Made by a program: the position numbers and the translations under genes. The notes below the pieces were generated by a model. It made no database searches. It worked only from the letters and a program-made list of their open reading frames with translations, and had not been told where the DNA came from. Below, piece by piece: positions 54,765 to 64,000 of a stretch of 64,000 nucleotides of DNA. Each line of letters starts with the position of its first letter. Within the stretch, counting starts at the first letter, position 1. This stretch comes from Phytophthora hibernalis (taxonomy: Eukaryota > Oomycota > Peronosporomycetes > Peronosporales > Peronosporaceae): positions 744,001-808,000 of the forward strand of contig JAAKBF010000047.1 in the NCBI GenBank assembly GCA_012656075.1. Direction: 5' to 3'.

Positions 54765-56848
54765 TTGCGATCGCCGGATGAGGATCCGACGGTGAAAACC
54801 GAAGGATCTTCATCCACCAAAACGCCTCCAGTCTCACGCTCGACATCGAAGAAGTCGAAGGCCTCGCGCAAGAAACTGAAGGCACCGGAGTCCGAAACCG
54901 AAGATCAAGAGAATCCCCAGGTGTGGACGGATGATCGGCTGGAGTCCGCGTTCCACTACAAGAGCCTGTACAGACTCATGCACGAGAACCCGGTAATGAA
55001 GATCATGCACCCGAAGCCGATTGAAGAACTGCAAGGCCCAGTGAAGGCACCTAGGGACGTATCCAAAAACTCGATGCGGTAAACGATCCCTGCTTCTTTC
55101 AGCATGCGCACAGAAGCAGGGATCGGTCTTAGCTCCTTCGACGCGAACGAATTGTTCGATTTGGAGTTGTCGGAGATCAGGGAAGCAACGTTGAACCTCT
55201 ACGCCAGACTGGCCCCCATTGTAGGGTGCGTCGTCCCAGTTCAACAAGAAGAATCGCCATCAACTCGTAGCCGATCAGGATCGTCACAATATGCATCTGC
55301 TACATCGGAAGCGGGTTCGGAAACGGACAGCGTGGTCGAATTGCAACGGATGACGTTGGGACCGGCGGGTGCCGCCGCGCTTCAGTCGTGGAAGAGCGAC
55401 CACGACGGGGTCGATTTCCCCACGATCCCCAAACCAACGGCCACAATCGCCCTGCCAACCTCCACGATTGCAACAACAACTCCCACGTTCACCAGATCAA
55501 TCCCAGTCCAAGCGGCGCCGGCACCTCTGCAGTCGTTTTTCGACGGCGCCATGGAACGCTTCTTGAAAGAACAGCAGCAAACGTCCACGATCACACGGGT
55601 CGCGGCAACCCAACCGCTGGCTGCCGCGAAAGCGCCAGAAACCCAAGATAGTGATATGGAGTCGGTGGGATCCGTCCATTCGCACCCGAGCGAGTACGAC
55701 CCGGACGATTTGAGCGTCGGCGTCCCAGTTCGCGCAGCAGTCGCGTCCGCTGACGCCACCGGAACAGGAACGATTGCAGCAACTCGAATCAGAGTCTCAG
55801 CGATCTCGGACCTGAAGGAATTCTCTGGGAAAGATCAGGATGAAGACCGAGCTTGAAGCTGGTTCAGCAAGATGAAGTCAGCCTTTGTCCGCGATCAGGC
55901 CCCGGACAACGAGAAGTGTCTGGGTTTTGGGGACTTGCTCACCGGACCTGCGCGCAACTGGTACTGACAGCTGAGTCGGACGACGCGCAGCGAGTGGAAG
56001 GGTTTGTCCAAGAGTTTTCAGATCCAGTACTGCGGACGTGGTGTGTCTGTCGCGAGATAATATTACCATGCGCGGAAGAGATCGGATGAGTCGCCGTTGA
56101 AATACTTGCACCGCCTGAACGTCGCCGGGTTGCGAGCACAGCTCTCGATCAAAGACGGATCAGTCGAAGTCCGCCGTGAACATATCACTTCATCGAAACG
56201 CTCGACGACCGCGATATGGCTGGTCAGCTAGCGCTGCTGAGGATCCCGGATGCGAACACGTTGGAGGAAACGTTGCGATCCCGGAAACGTGCAAAGGCGC
56301 GACAAATGATGATGGCGTACGGGTCAATCAAGCCGAAATCAAAGGCTCCGACGGGCGCTGCTCCATCCCCTAACGCTCGCGCTGCCCGTGCAATCCGTGC
56401 GACTGCTGATTCCAGCGACTCAGAACTGGATATGAGCGGATCGGAAGGGAGACGGAGACCTTCAAAGGTCTACCTTGTTGCCGCCTCGGACCAACCCACG
56501 CGATCGCCGCCGGAACAAGATCAACGACGCACTAATCGAGACACGAACGCTCGCCAAACGAGTCGTCCGTCCGCGCCGCTGGAAGGAGAAGATCCACGAA
56601 AACCTTGTTCCCATTGCCGGTCGTCGAAGCACACCGATCTTGGTTGCTGGCAGCGTCTGACGCGCGAGAAGTGCGGCAAGAAGGGTCGCCCGACCGATCG
56701 ATGCCTCTTCACCTGCAAGGCCTGCGGCGAGATCCACGGAGCTGAAGAATGCCCGATGGAAGAGTTCTACAACTTGATCCGTCAGTGGTACACCCCGAAC
56801 AGGCACGGTGGCATGCTCCCGCAAGCGCACGAGAAGATGTTAAACTAG
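54765..56848 (+). pseudogene. Gypsy gag with two zinc knuckles, broken
   Basis: Frames 54765-55082 (acidic/basic, KSLYRLMHENPVMKIM) and 55104-55856 (Ser/Thr/Pro-rich linker ending AISDLKEFSGKDQDEDRA) lead, after a stop at 55854, to the retrotransposon gag core (WFSKMKSAFVRDQAP, GFGDLLTGPARNWY, SPLKYLHRLNVAGLRAQ) near 55860-56160, and the frame 56216-56848 closes it. That frame has CSHCRSSKHTDLGC (CX2CX4HX4C) and CKACGEIHGAEEC (CX2CX3HX4C). At least three breaks. Confidence 0.8.
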
Positions 56849-56992
56849 AACGTTCTCCGGATTAGAATCCGGTACGAGACGAAGCGTTCTAAGTTCTGCA
56901 TCTATGCAAATGTCGAAAAACAGTCGAAGTCAGATGTAAGAAAGCTGATTCGGCCGACCGACAATACATGTGATCTTCATGACAAACGTACC

Positions 56993-57948
56993 ATGGCGAT
57001 CTCCAGCCTCCATCAGGTCGACGAATTCGGACGATCGGAGGTGACGATGGTCCTGGACCTCTTGCATGGAGAGTCGCGGGGATATTGGAAGTACCACGTT
57101 CCGGACAAGAAGTTCCGACAGGCGAAAGCCGTGGGCAAGATTAACAACGAAAAAGACACATTGCTATTTGACAGCGGCGCCGAGGTGTCCATTTTGGATG
57201 CCGCCTTTGCTCGTAAGGTTGGGTGCTACGTGGCCAACAGTCAAGAGTTGGAGTGTGAAGGAGTTGGTAAGAATCCCTACAGAGCGGACGGACGTACCAG
57301 AATCAAGATTACGCTCGCTGGGTCGCTGGTGTACCATTTTGATGCCTGAGTCGGCCCGCCAACCGGTGGACAAGACTTGATCTTGGGGATGGATTTCGTT
57401 GTGCCGGCGGGCATCCGCCTCGATCTCGCCGACGGATCACTGAGTCTTGCAGACGAGGTGCGAATCCAGTTAGCCGGTCGACGTCCACTCTACAACGAGA
57501 AGGTGTCGCGGATCGTGGTGGGAGAATACTGGAACCTTGAAGTTGGAGGATCGATCGAGGTCCGAAAGGCTTCATCCTATCGAGCCACCGGAAGTTGTGG
57601 GTCACTCGAGGCGAACGCCGGGTAACAATCTTGGTGGCCGAACTGGGGAAGACTCGATACCTAAAAATCACGAACATCAGCGACCAGGAGGTAACGTTGC
57701 ATGATGACACCTGTGTCGGCATGTGGCTCGAAGGAGGACGCGTACCTCGAACCCCTGGGTTTGTGCTAGTCGGATCGCGACGGTATGCAGAATGGCAGAA
57801 CTTGGCGTTCCAAGCCACCATCGACCGGCAACCTGAAGATGATCAGGATCTGGAACCTGATGAACCAATGGTGGACCGGCCGATGTACGAAACGCCGACG
57901 AAAATATTGAGACGTGACTCCAACAGAAGGAGGCCGGCTGTTGCTTAG
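56993..57948 (+). pseudogene. Gypsy aspartic protease region, broken
   Basis: LLFDSGAEVSILDAAFARKV has the DSGA active site (about 57168-57180). A stop at 57347-57349 is followed by ILGMDFVVPAGIRLDLADGS, the flap-end and second-half motif (LGMDF), and further frames (57377-57625, 57595-57948) continue the protease-RT spacer. One full active site exists only as parts. Confidence 0.75.
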
Positions 57949-57951
57949 ATC

Positions 57952-58998
57952 ATGGTACCACCCCCAGTCGAAGCCGAACCGAGGGTGGTTACGAAACGGG
58001 TGAAGTGGGCAGATGAATCAGGCGATCAGGACGCGAAGAATCCTCCGGCAGACAGCGCTGAGGGAGACGATGAAGCGGCTCCGGATCAAGAGGAGACTCA
58101 GTCTCAACCTGGGAAATCGTCGATCTCAAAGCCGGAGAACGTCGACGATGAGGAAGTGTGTTATCACGAAGGAGGAGACCTCTTCGCGGAAAATGTGGAG
58201 AGTCAGATGGCCGTCTTGCTGGATGTGGTGACCGCAACCGACGAAGTAACGATCGAGGATATCCACGTGGTCGATCCCGAAGCGAACACCCCCGAGGAAA
58301 TCGATCGTCTGCGGCAAATGATCTGGCGACGGCGTCACCTCCTGATAGGGAAGGGAAACGCGCTCCCACCAGCGGCCGTCGGCGCAGTCTGCAACATCGA
58401 TGTCGGAGCAGCGGCTCCCGTTGCGCAGCACGTCCGACGCGTTGCCCCACAGTTCCACGAGAAGCTGTCGGATCTGATCAAGAGTCTGCTCTCTGCGAAG
58501 ATGATCAAGCCATCGACTTTGCCATGGGCGTCTCCGATCGTGATCATCATCAAGAAGAACGGTGTTGACATCCGGCTCTGTATCGACTACCGACTAGTAA
58601 ATGGGCTGACAAGCTTGATGGTGTACCCCATGCCGATGATCAACGATCTCTTGGACGACTTGGACTAGGTCCTCTGGTATTGCTCCCTCGATATGGCGAG
58701 TGGCTTCCGGGTGGTGTCTATGACCGAACGGGCTCGGAAGATCTCTGCCTTCATCACGCCTTTCGGTCTCTTCGAGTGGACGCGTATGCCCTTCGGCCTG
58801 AAGAACGCTCCACCGATCTACCAGAGGCTGATCGACAACGCGCTATACGGACACCTACGAATCAGCGCTGACCAGGATCCCTCGAAGCCGATCGACGTGT
58901 TTGAGACATGTGAACCAGAGCCGAACCCGAAGCCGTCGGTACTGGGGAGAAGATTGTACATGGCAAGCATCACCCCTTGCACGGAAATAGATGAATAG
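57952..58998 (+). pseudogene. Gypsy reverse transcriptase lacking the YxDD box
   Basis: Frame 57952-58668 has DLIKSLLSAKMIKPSTLPWA, SPIVIIIKKNG, IRLCIDYRLVN and ends with TAG in DLD-stop. It continues as LWYCSLDMASGFRVVSMTER, FGLFEWTRMPFGLKNAPPIY and RLIDNALYGHLR. Where YxDD should come, the frame reads LYMASITPCTEIDE and stops at 58998. The thumb and connection domains are missing; RNase H follows within 80 bp. Confidence 0.8.
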
Positions 58999-59040
58999 TT
59001 GATCGCAATTGCACCAGTGAAAGAATCCCGACAGACGATC

Positions 59041-59738
59041 ATCATGCCTCCGCCTACAGTGGAAGAAGGAGAGATCCTGTTAGTCGCGAGTTTCGATGGA
59101 TCAGCACGTGGCAAACGCAGTAGCGGGGTGTTCAGTGCTATCATCTGGAAGCTGCCGGAATGGACGATCGTGTCAGCCGCGTCGGAGTATGCACCCGATT
59201 TGACTGTGAACGAGGCCGAATACAGTGGTCTTCTGTTATGTTTCGATCTTCTGTTCGCCATGGACAGGGGCGGATTGTAATATGTGGAGATTCCAATTTG
59301 GTGATCCAACAAATGCGAGGCGAGATCGCGTGCAACGCTCCGGGTTTGCAATTGCTGCGGAAGAAGGCGATGGATCGGCTTGGATCGTGGCCGAAGCACG
59401 AGTTCCTGCACATGAAACGGGATTGAATTCAAAGTGCAGACAAGTTAGCTAGCGCCGCCCTTCAACGTGAAGAAGGAACTGTGGTTACCTTGGAAGAAGA
59501 TCGTCAAGACTTGATCACGATCAACCGCCTGAACGAGCTTCTCAAGCCGAGAGATGACAGCAATGTCGCCCGCGTAGCCGAGGTAACAAGATCATCGCGA
59601 CGTCGGAGGACACCACCGAACGCCCTGGAAGAAACAATCGTGCAGTACATACGGGGTGAGCGGATTGTCCAAGCCCAGAATGCAGAGAAGTGGATAGTCG
59701 ATCTGAAAGCGTACCTGAATGGAGACGTTGGGGGCTGA
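59041..59738 (+). pseudogene. Gypsy RNase H and linker, broken
   Basis: VASFDGSARGKRSSGVFSAI (Asp1), VNEAEYSGLLLCFDLL (Glu), then after a frame change GRIVICGDSNLVIQQMRGEI (Asp), then HMKRD with the last block broken. A further frame (59481-59738) is the linker before integrase (QDLITINRLNELLKPRDD). Confidence 0.75.
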
Positions 59739-60625
59739 CTGCGAAGGAAGCCAAGGCGTGTGCCAAGATCGCAGATCATTATGAGCTGGACGAGAGCGAT
59801 CTGTTGCTCTACTGCCCACTGTCGACGGAGACGACCGAAGATCGGGACGAAGTCGCGAAGATTGTAGTGCCGGAGACCCTGCAGCAAGACTTCTTACACC
59901 ATTATCATACGAGTTTGGAAGGGGGCATCAGGGAATCGGAAGAACGTACCGTCGGATCAGAGCACACTTTCACTGGAGAGGCTTGTTCAATAGTGTCCAA
60001 CGCTATGTGGGAGAATGCATGGATTGTGAGAAAGGGAAAGGACGCCCCTTCGTGAGAGGTGAGTCGCCGGGAAAGTTGCAGGCTACGTACCCTTTTCAGA
60101 TCATCGCGATGGATCACATTCCGTCGCTGCCAAAGTTGTTTTAAGGGGAATACGGAGCTGCTGATATGGGTCGACCTGTTCTCGGGATATATGATCACGA
60201 AGGCGAGGGCAGCCCAGAAGAACGCAGAGACTTATGAAGAATGCGTGTTCTGTCGGTTTGGAGCCAGTGAAGCTATACGGCACGACAGAGAAACCGGGTT
60301 TATGTCCGATTTCTTCCGCGCATTCAGCCGGATTGTGGGACAGAAACAGAAAGCTACGATGGCGTATAGACCTCAAGCGAACGGAACGGCCGAACGGATG
60401 GTGCAGACGCTGACCCGCGCGCTCAATATGTATGTCGCAGATGTAAATCAACAAGACTGGGATGAGTATACCGAACGTCTGACGTTCGCGCTGAATACGG
60501 CCCAAGATCGCGTGAGCGGGGATACGCCCTTCTACTTGACCCACGGTTGGGACCCACGATCCACGTTGGAAGCGACATTACCCCTGGGAAGTACGCGACG
60601 GCGCGATCGGGAGCTTCGACAGTGA
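59690..60625 (+). pseudogene. Gypsy integrase, broken
   Basis: LHHYHTSLEGG and, after a frame change at 59927, HFHWRGLFNSVQRYVGECMDC form the HHCC zinc domain. The core has IIAMDHIPSLP (60100), then LLIWVDLFSGYMITKARAAQ, IRHDRETGFMSDFFRAFSRI (second Asp) and MAYRPQANGTAERMVQTLTR (Glu). Stops and shifts near 60143 and 60625 interrupt it. Confidence 0.8.
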
Positions 60626-60634
60626 AGATATCAC

Positions 60635-61305
60635 ATGCAGAATCATTATGGGCGCTCGAGGGAGCAAGTGAACGAACGCCTCCGAGCCGCGATTCGATCG
60701 CGCGCGGAAGAGCACAATGAAGACCTCCGACCGCACGAGATTATAGCTGGTGTGCAAGTCTGGTTGTACCTGGACAGATTGAACGAAGGGTACGAACGCA
60801 AGTTAGCCCACATGTGGCACGGTCCGTTTCGGGTGATCGAGATGGTGGGGAACCATGCGACGAGGCTGAGATCGTTGGCACCGAGTATCGCCTGTTCCCA
60901 GTTGTCCACGTATCCAAACTGAAGCCAGTGCGGAGTTTCCCGGATCGTCTTACGTTGAAGTTAACTGTGGACGAGGGAGACCGTTTCGATTTTGATGAAG
61001 CGATCTTACCAGAAGATAGCTGGGAAGGACGTCTCGAGGAAGGCGAATACGAGGTGGAAAAGATCGCAGGGATGAGATCGGGTCGACGGACGCACTACGG
61101 CCACGTTCACCGCGAATTCTAAGTGTACTGGAAAGGCTACGACGATTCATGGGTCGACGAAGCCGATCTGAACTGCGGGTTCTTGTTGCGCGAATACGAG
61201 CGGGGAATGACCCATCGTAACCGTTTCGAGTCATGCAGTCGCATGAGGCGGAGGAGAGCTCGTTGCAGGTTGGCTGTTGCGGGCGGAGAAAGGGAAGAAG
61301 ATTGA
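60635..61305 (+). pseudogene. Gypsy integrase C-terminus and chromodomain
   Basis: Frame 60635-60922 holds VWLYLDRLNEGYERKLAHMW, HGPFRVIEMVGNHATRL (GPY/F module). Frame 60814-61122 holds FPVVHVSKLKPVRSFPDRL and YEVEKIAGMRSGRRTHYG; after TAA at 61120, VYWKGYDDSWVDEADLNCGF completes the chromodomain. The chromodomain is split by one stop. It directs integration to marked chromatin in intact relatives. Confidence 0.75.
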
Positions 61306-61502
61306 GTGGGGAGGTCACACATTGAGGTGGAAGGGTTATTTGTGGAAGTAACGTACGTACTGGGGGCAAAGTCACCAGTGAAGAGCGGCAATCGCTCAAC
61401 AAGCAAGGAAGATCGCCAAACCAAAAGAAAGAAGAGGCCACAGTAGAAAAGAGATTATCAAGATCGAGGTTTAGCAGGTGCGTTGCGACTAGCCGAGTTC
61501 GC

Positions 61503-64000
61503 CTACTCTTCGTCAACCGGAGGACAAATCTTGGCAGAGATACGCCGAACGTGAGAGCCGGGGTGGTTCGCTATATCGTTGCGATACTGGTTCCGCCACG
61601 GTTCTACTGCGTCGAGCTCTCGCAGCGCATCCAGCAGAGTCGAAGGCGGCTGATCACAGCCAAGACCGGGGTACCAGGCTCCCTTCTCCCCGGGGCGAGA
61701 ATAGTGAAGGAAGAAGGGATCGAGCAGCAGGTCCAGATCACAGTGACCCGCGATCATCCCACGGAACACACGTTTCAGGAAGGACTTCCAACGGGCCCGA
61801 GACGAGATCGCCGCTGTCGTCTCTCTTCACAGAAGGCGGCCAGGGCAGGTTCCATTTTGCGCAAAACAGAACTGACGGGGAAGGAGTGAGTCGACTCCCA
61901 CACTGCCTGGCGATGCTTCTCCTCTCACTCCAAGTACTTGGCCGCGATCTCGGTAAACCAACCCGTCACTTCAAAAGACACGGGTTCGACGACGAAGTCC
62001 AAGTTGTCCGAGGTGCCTCGTCGTAAAGTGCAGTGATCTGTTCCTCGGTGATCAGCTCTGGATTCAAAAGACTCTCCGAAGGCGTCGGTTCACCCAGAGG
62101 AAACAGCCAGTAACTAAATTTGCCACTTTAGTGCGCGATGCCAGTTGTTTGCATGGTCTCCAATTTTAACCAATCGTCTCTCTTTAATTTCATTTGCTGT
62201 ATTTTGATTGGATGTGCTGGTCAAAACCAGTTTAGTGCTTACTTGTTGCTTCCAAAACCGATTTGAGCAGCCTGTATCGTTTTAGAGAGGTATTGAATTT
62301 GTGGCTCAGTGCCTCTCAGTGCACGGAAGACCATGGAGGAAGGTGAAGACCGCGCCCCAAAAGCATCACGCTGAGGCGTGGGGGTACATATAGGCCCGAC
62401 GATCTGTTTGTCAGCGCTAGATCGCATTAGCAGATGCGAGAGGTATGCGCCGGAAGCCCCTGACAACTGGCTGGTACCGTCGTTTCCTAGGGCGACACCC
62501 TATCCTGACCCCACGTATCGCTCAGCAGATCGCCCGTGTTTGGTTATTTACCAGTAAAATCGATTAGTTTTGGGTTATCGATTTTGATGGGCTATTTGAT
62601 TTTAGGTGAAGTATCGGCATGCACGGATAATGGCATTCTGCTGGTAGCACTTCCGCCAAATGCAACGCCTTTGGACCAGCCGTTGGACATTGCCGTGTTC
62701 AAGCCTTTCAAGACGATGGTGCAGATGGCATTACACGCCAAGCTGCTCTCAAGCTCGAGTTGTACGGTCTCAAAGACTGAAGCCATCGGTATCACTTGCA
62801 AAGCATACCCTGTTGCGCTAATAACGCGACCTACCAACGCCGTGAGCGGCTTCCGAACGACGGGACATTACCCCCATCTTTGGTTTGCTATGCAGAGCCG
62901 TTTCCACTTCTTCGCAAGTGGCGGAGCACGCGGGGACGTGGGTAAGACGGAGTGGCTCAAGCGAAGCGGGACATCCAAGGTGAGGTCCGAAACGATATCT
63001 TAGTACTGCCCCCGGCGCCGTGTGGGGAGGGTAAGAAGCGTAGAGTCACTGTTGACTTCGTCGGCCAACTTGTTACGAAGGAAATGCTTCTCCAAGGCGA
63101 CATTTAGATAGGTAACCAAACCGTGCACGAAACTGGTCACCCCAATTTAAAGACTCCTTTTGAAGTCCTACTGCATCACACCCAATTGTCACTTGTGGAT
63201 CTTAAAATATGGGTTTGAACTAGCGGCATATGCTCTTTAATTGTAGAGTTTCAAATTAACGATCTAAGCAAAATTAAATCTGCGGCGTCCATTTTACGAA
63301 CAGACCCAAAACCACGCACTAAAGTGGCAAGTTACGTTAGCGAGGCTTGGAAAAGTGGTGGAAAACAAATTAATGTCGAGCTCAGCCACGCTCACGCGAC
63401 CGATTTATCGAGCGAGCCACGGGGAAACTTCGGCAGGGGTTCGACAGCGGCGGTCACGATAGCCTGGAATCCAGTCATCACGCACTATGGTAGTGGGAGG
63501 CAGCAGATCCCACCGCGCGGGAATGAGAAGCCGGTTCCGGCGCGATCGCGATATACTAGTAACACTGGCATCGCTAGTGGACGAATCATGGTCACCAATT
63601 TGGCTGTTGCCATCGTCACTGCCTGCTCCGGAGCTGTCATCTTCACCACTCCCGTCAGATTGATCTTGGTTACGGGATAACCTCTCGGAAGAGTCGGACG
63701 GGACGTCAATCGGGTGATCAGATGACCCGCCGCCAGATGCACCCGCCGAAGAAGAGCGTCGCCGAGCAGAAGACCGTGAACTTGTCAGAGCAGCCCGAAA
63801 ATGTCGTCGTCACTGCCGGATGTTTCGGAGGAGGAGAAATCTTCCGCGCTAGCATGAGATCGGCTTCCCCACGAAGTCGCCCTTGGCTTGAACCCAAGGA
63901 TGGACTTCTGCATGGCGAGTTGCGGCCGAGCGAATGGGCTCGAGGGCGGCGACGTGGAGGCGGCGAACAGCTTGGAGACCGTGGACTGCGGGGTTGCTTG
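61503..64000 (-). pseudogene. second Gypsy gag, minus strand, split by a pogo element
   Basis: Read leftward from the window edge: an Ala/Ser/Pro-rich frame (SKLFAASTSPPSSPF, AEDFSSSETSGSDDDIFGLL), a frame change at about 63800, then DHPIDVPSDSSERLSRNQDQ and NRLLIPARWDLLPPTTIVRD to about 63400. After the pogo element (62113-63337) the text continues YWLFPLGEPTPSE, NPELITEEQITALYDEAP, VSFEVTGWFTEIAAKYLE, AVWESTHSFPVSSVLRKMEP, RGMIAGHCDLDLLLDPFFLH and ends with PPVDEE-stop at 61503. It resembles the gag of an oomycete Gypsy family with no recognised domain name. Two or more frame changes. Confidence 0.6.
62113..63337 (+). mobile_element. pogo-type (Tc1/mariner) element with TA duplications
   Basis: Inverted ends ACTAAATTTGCCACTTTAGTGCG (left) and, as complement, ACGTAACTTGCCACTTTAGT (right) are flanked by TA on both sides (62111-62112, 63338-63339). 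The frame 62536-63003 has DNGILLVALPPNATPLDQPL and DIAVFKPFKTM, the C-terminal DDE_1 motif (LPPNATxxxQPLD) of pogo/Tigger transposases. The N-terminal HTH region and first Asp are missing: 1225 bp is too short for a full element. Non-autonomous relic. Confidence 0.8.

Larger units (their letters stand above)
53485..61480 (+). mobile_element. Ty3/Gypsy chromodomain element, almost complete but dead
   Basis: An 8 kb element inserted in the hAT relic. Left LTR likely begins TGAAGCGGTCTGAC at about 53485. Gag, two zinc knuckles, protease, RT, RNase H, integrase and chromodomain follow in order with many frame changes. The right LTR was not recognised; the sequence meets another Gypsy gag in opposite orientation near 61500. 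No target duplication was found. Confidence 0.85.

Noticed and set aside
1..64000. tRNA, rRNA and other structured RNA genes
   Set aside because: None was recognised by eye. A covariance-model scan was not possible, so absence is not proven.

Overview
The window looks like a repeat-rich, effector-bearing segment of an oomycete genome, most likely Phytophthora or a close relative. The main evidence is four RxLR-type effector genes or relics: a secretion signal, an RxLR or RxLK motif, an acidic dEER-like stretch and a WY-like C-terminus. Supporting evidence is an oomycete-type initiator (TCATTYY) upstream of one of them, short GT-AG introns of about 50-90 bp with CTAAC-like branch sites, and transposon families of oomycete style. 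The species cannot be decided from the sequence alone.

Layout. 0-1.3 kb: a MULE-like N-terminal fragment (-) and a broken RxLR gene (+). 2.3-5.3 kb: a decayed Ty3/Gypsy pol (+). 6-7.5 kb: unassigned reading frames and a lone chromodomain (-). 7.7-10.5, 15.1-16.4 and 23.2-27.5 kb: three relics of one unusual element family that joins a Mutator-like transposase, a SWIM zinc finger (seen in one copy) and a Ulp1/C48 cysteine protease. 11.8-13.0 kb: a DUF7869-like transposase relic (-). 18.4-19.8 kb: an unrecognised membrane protein gene. 20.7-21.1 kb: an RxLK effector relic (-). 28.8-31.5 kb: a puromycin-sensitive-type M1 aminopeptidase gene. 31.7-32.8 and 34.3-34.6 kb: two non-autonomous hAT elements with target duplications. 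33.5-34.2 kb: an intact RxLR-dEER effector. 35.6-43.5 kb: a pile-up of hAT transposase, LINE and Helitron. 44.2-45.5 and 51.6-52.4 kb: nested inverted-repeat elements. 46.1-50.7 kb: a small gene island with an intact RxLR effector (-), a six-exon SIR2 gene (+), a kinase relic (-) and a seven-exon GDP-hexose phosphorylase-like gene (-), followed by a dehydrogenase relic (-). 52.6-64 kb: a BED-hAT transposase cut by a near complete but dead Gypsy element, then a second Gypsy gag (-) split by a pogo element with TA duplications.

How the parts relate. Host functions are few (aminopeptidase, sirtuin, GDP-sugar phosphorylase, membrane protein) and lie between transposons, with effectors in the same gene-sparse setting. 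Nearly every transposon protein has stops or frameshifts, so mobility here would need help in trans. Several one-base frame breaks in otherwise well kept host genes fall in mononucleotide runs, and the exon lengths come out right only if one base per run is missing. This suggests consensus errors rather than true pseudogenes for the aminopeptidase, the GDP-sugar phosphorylase and perhaps the membrane protein.
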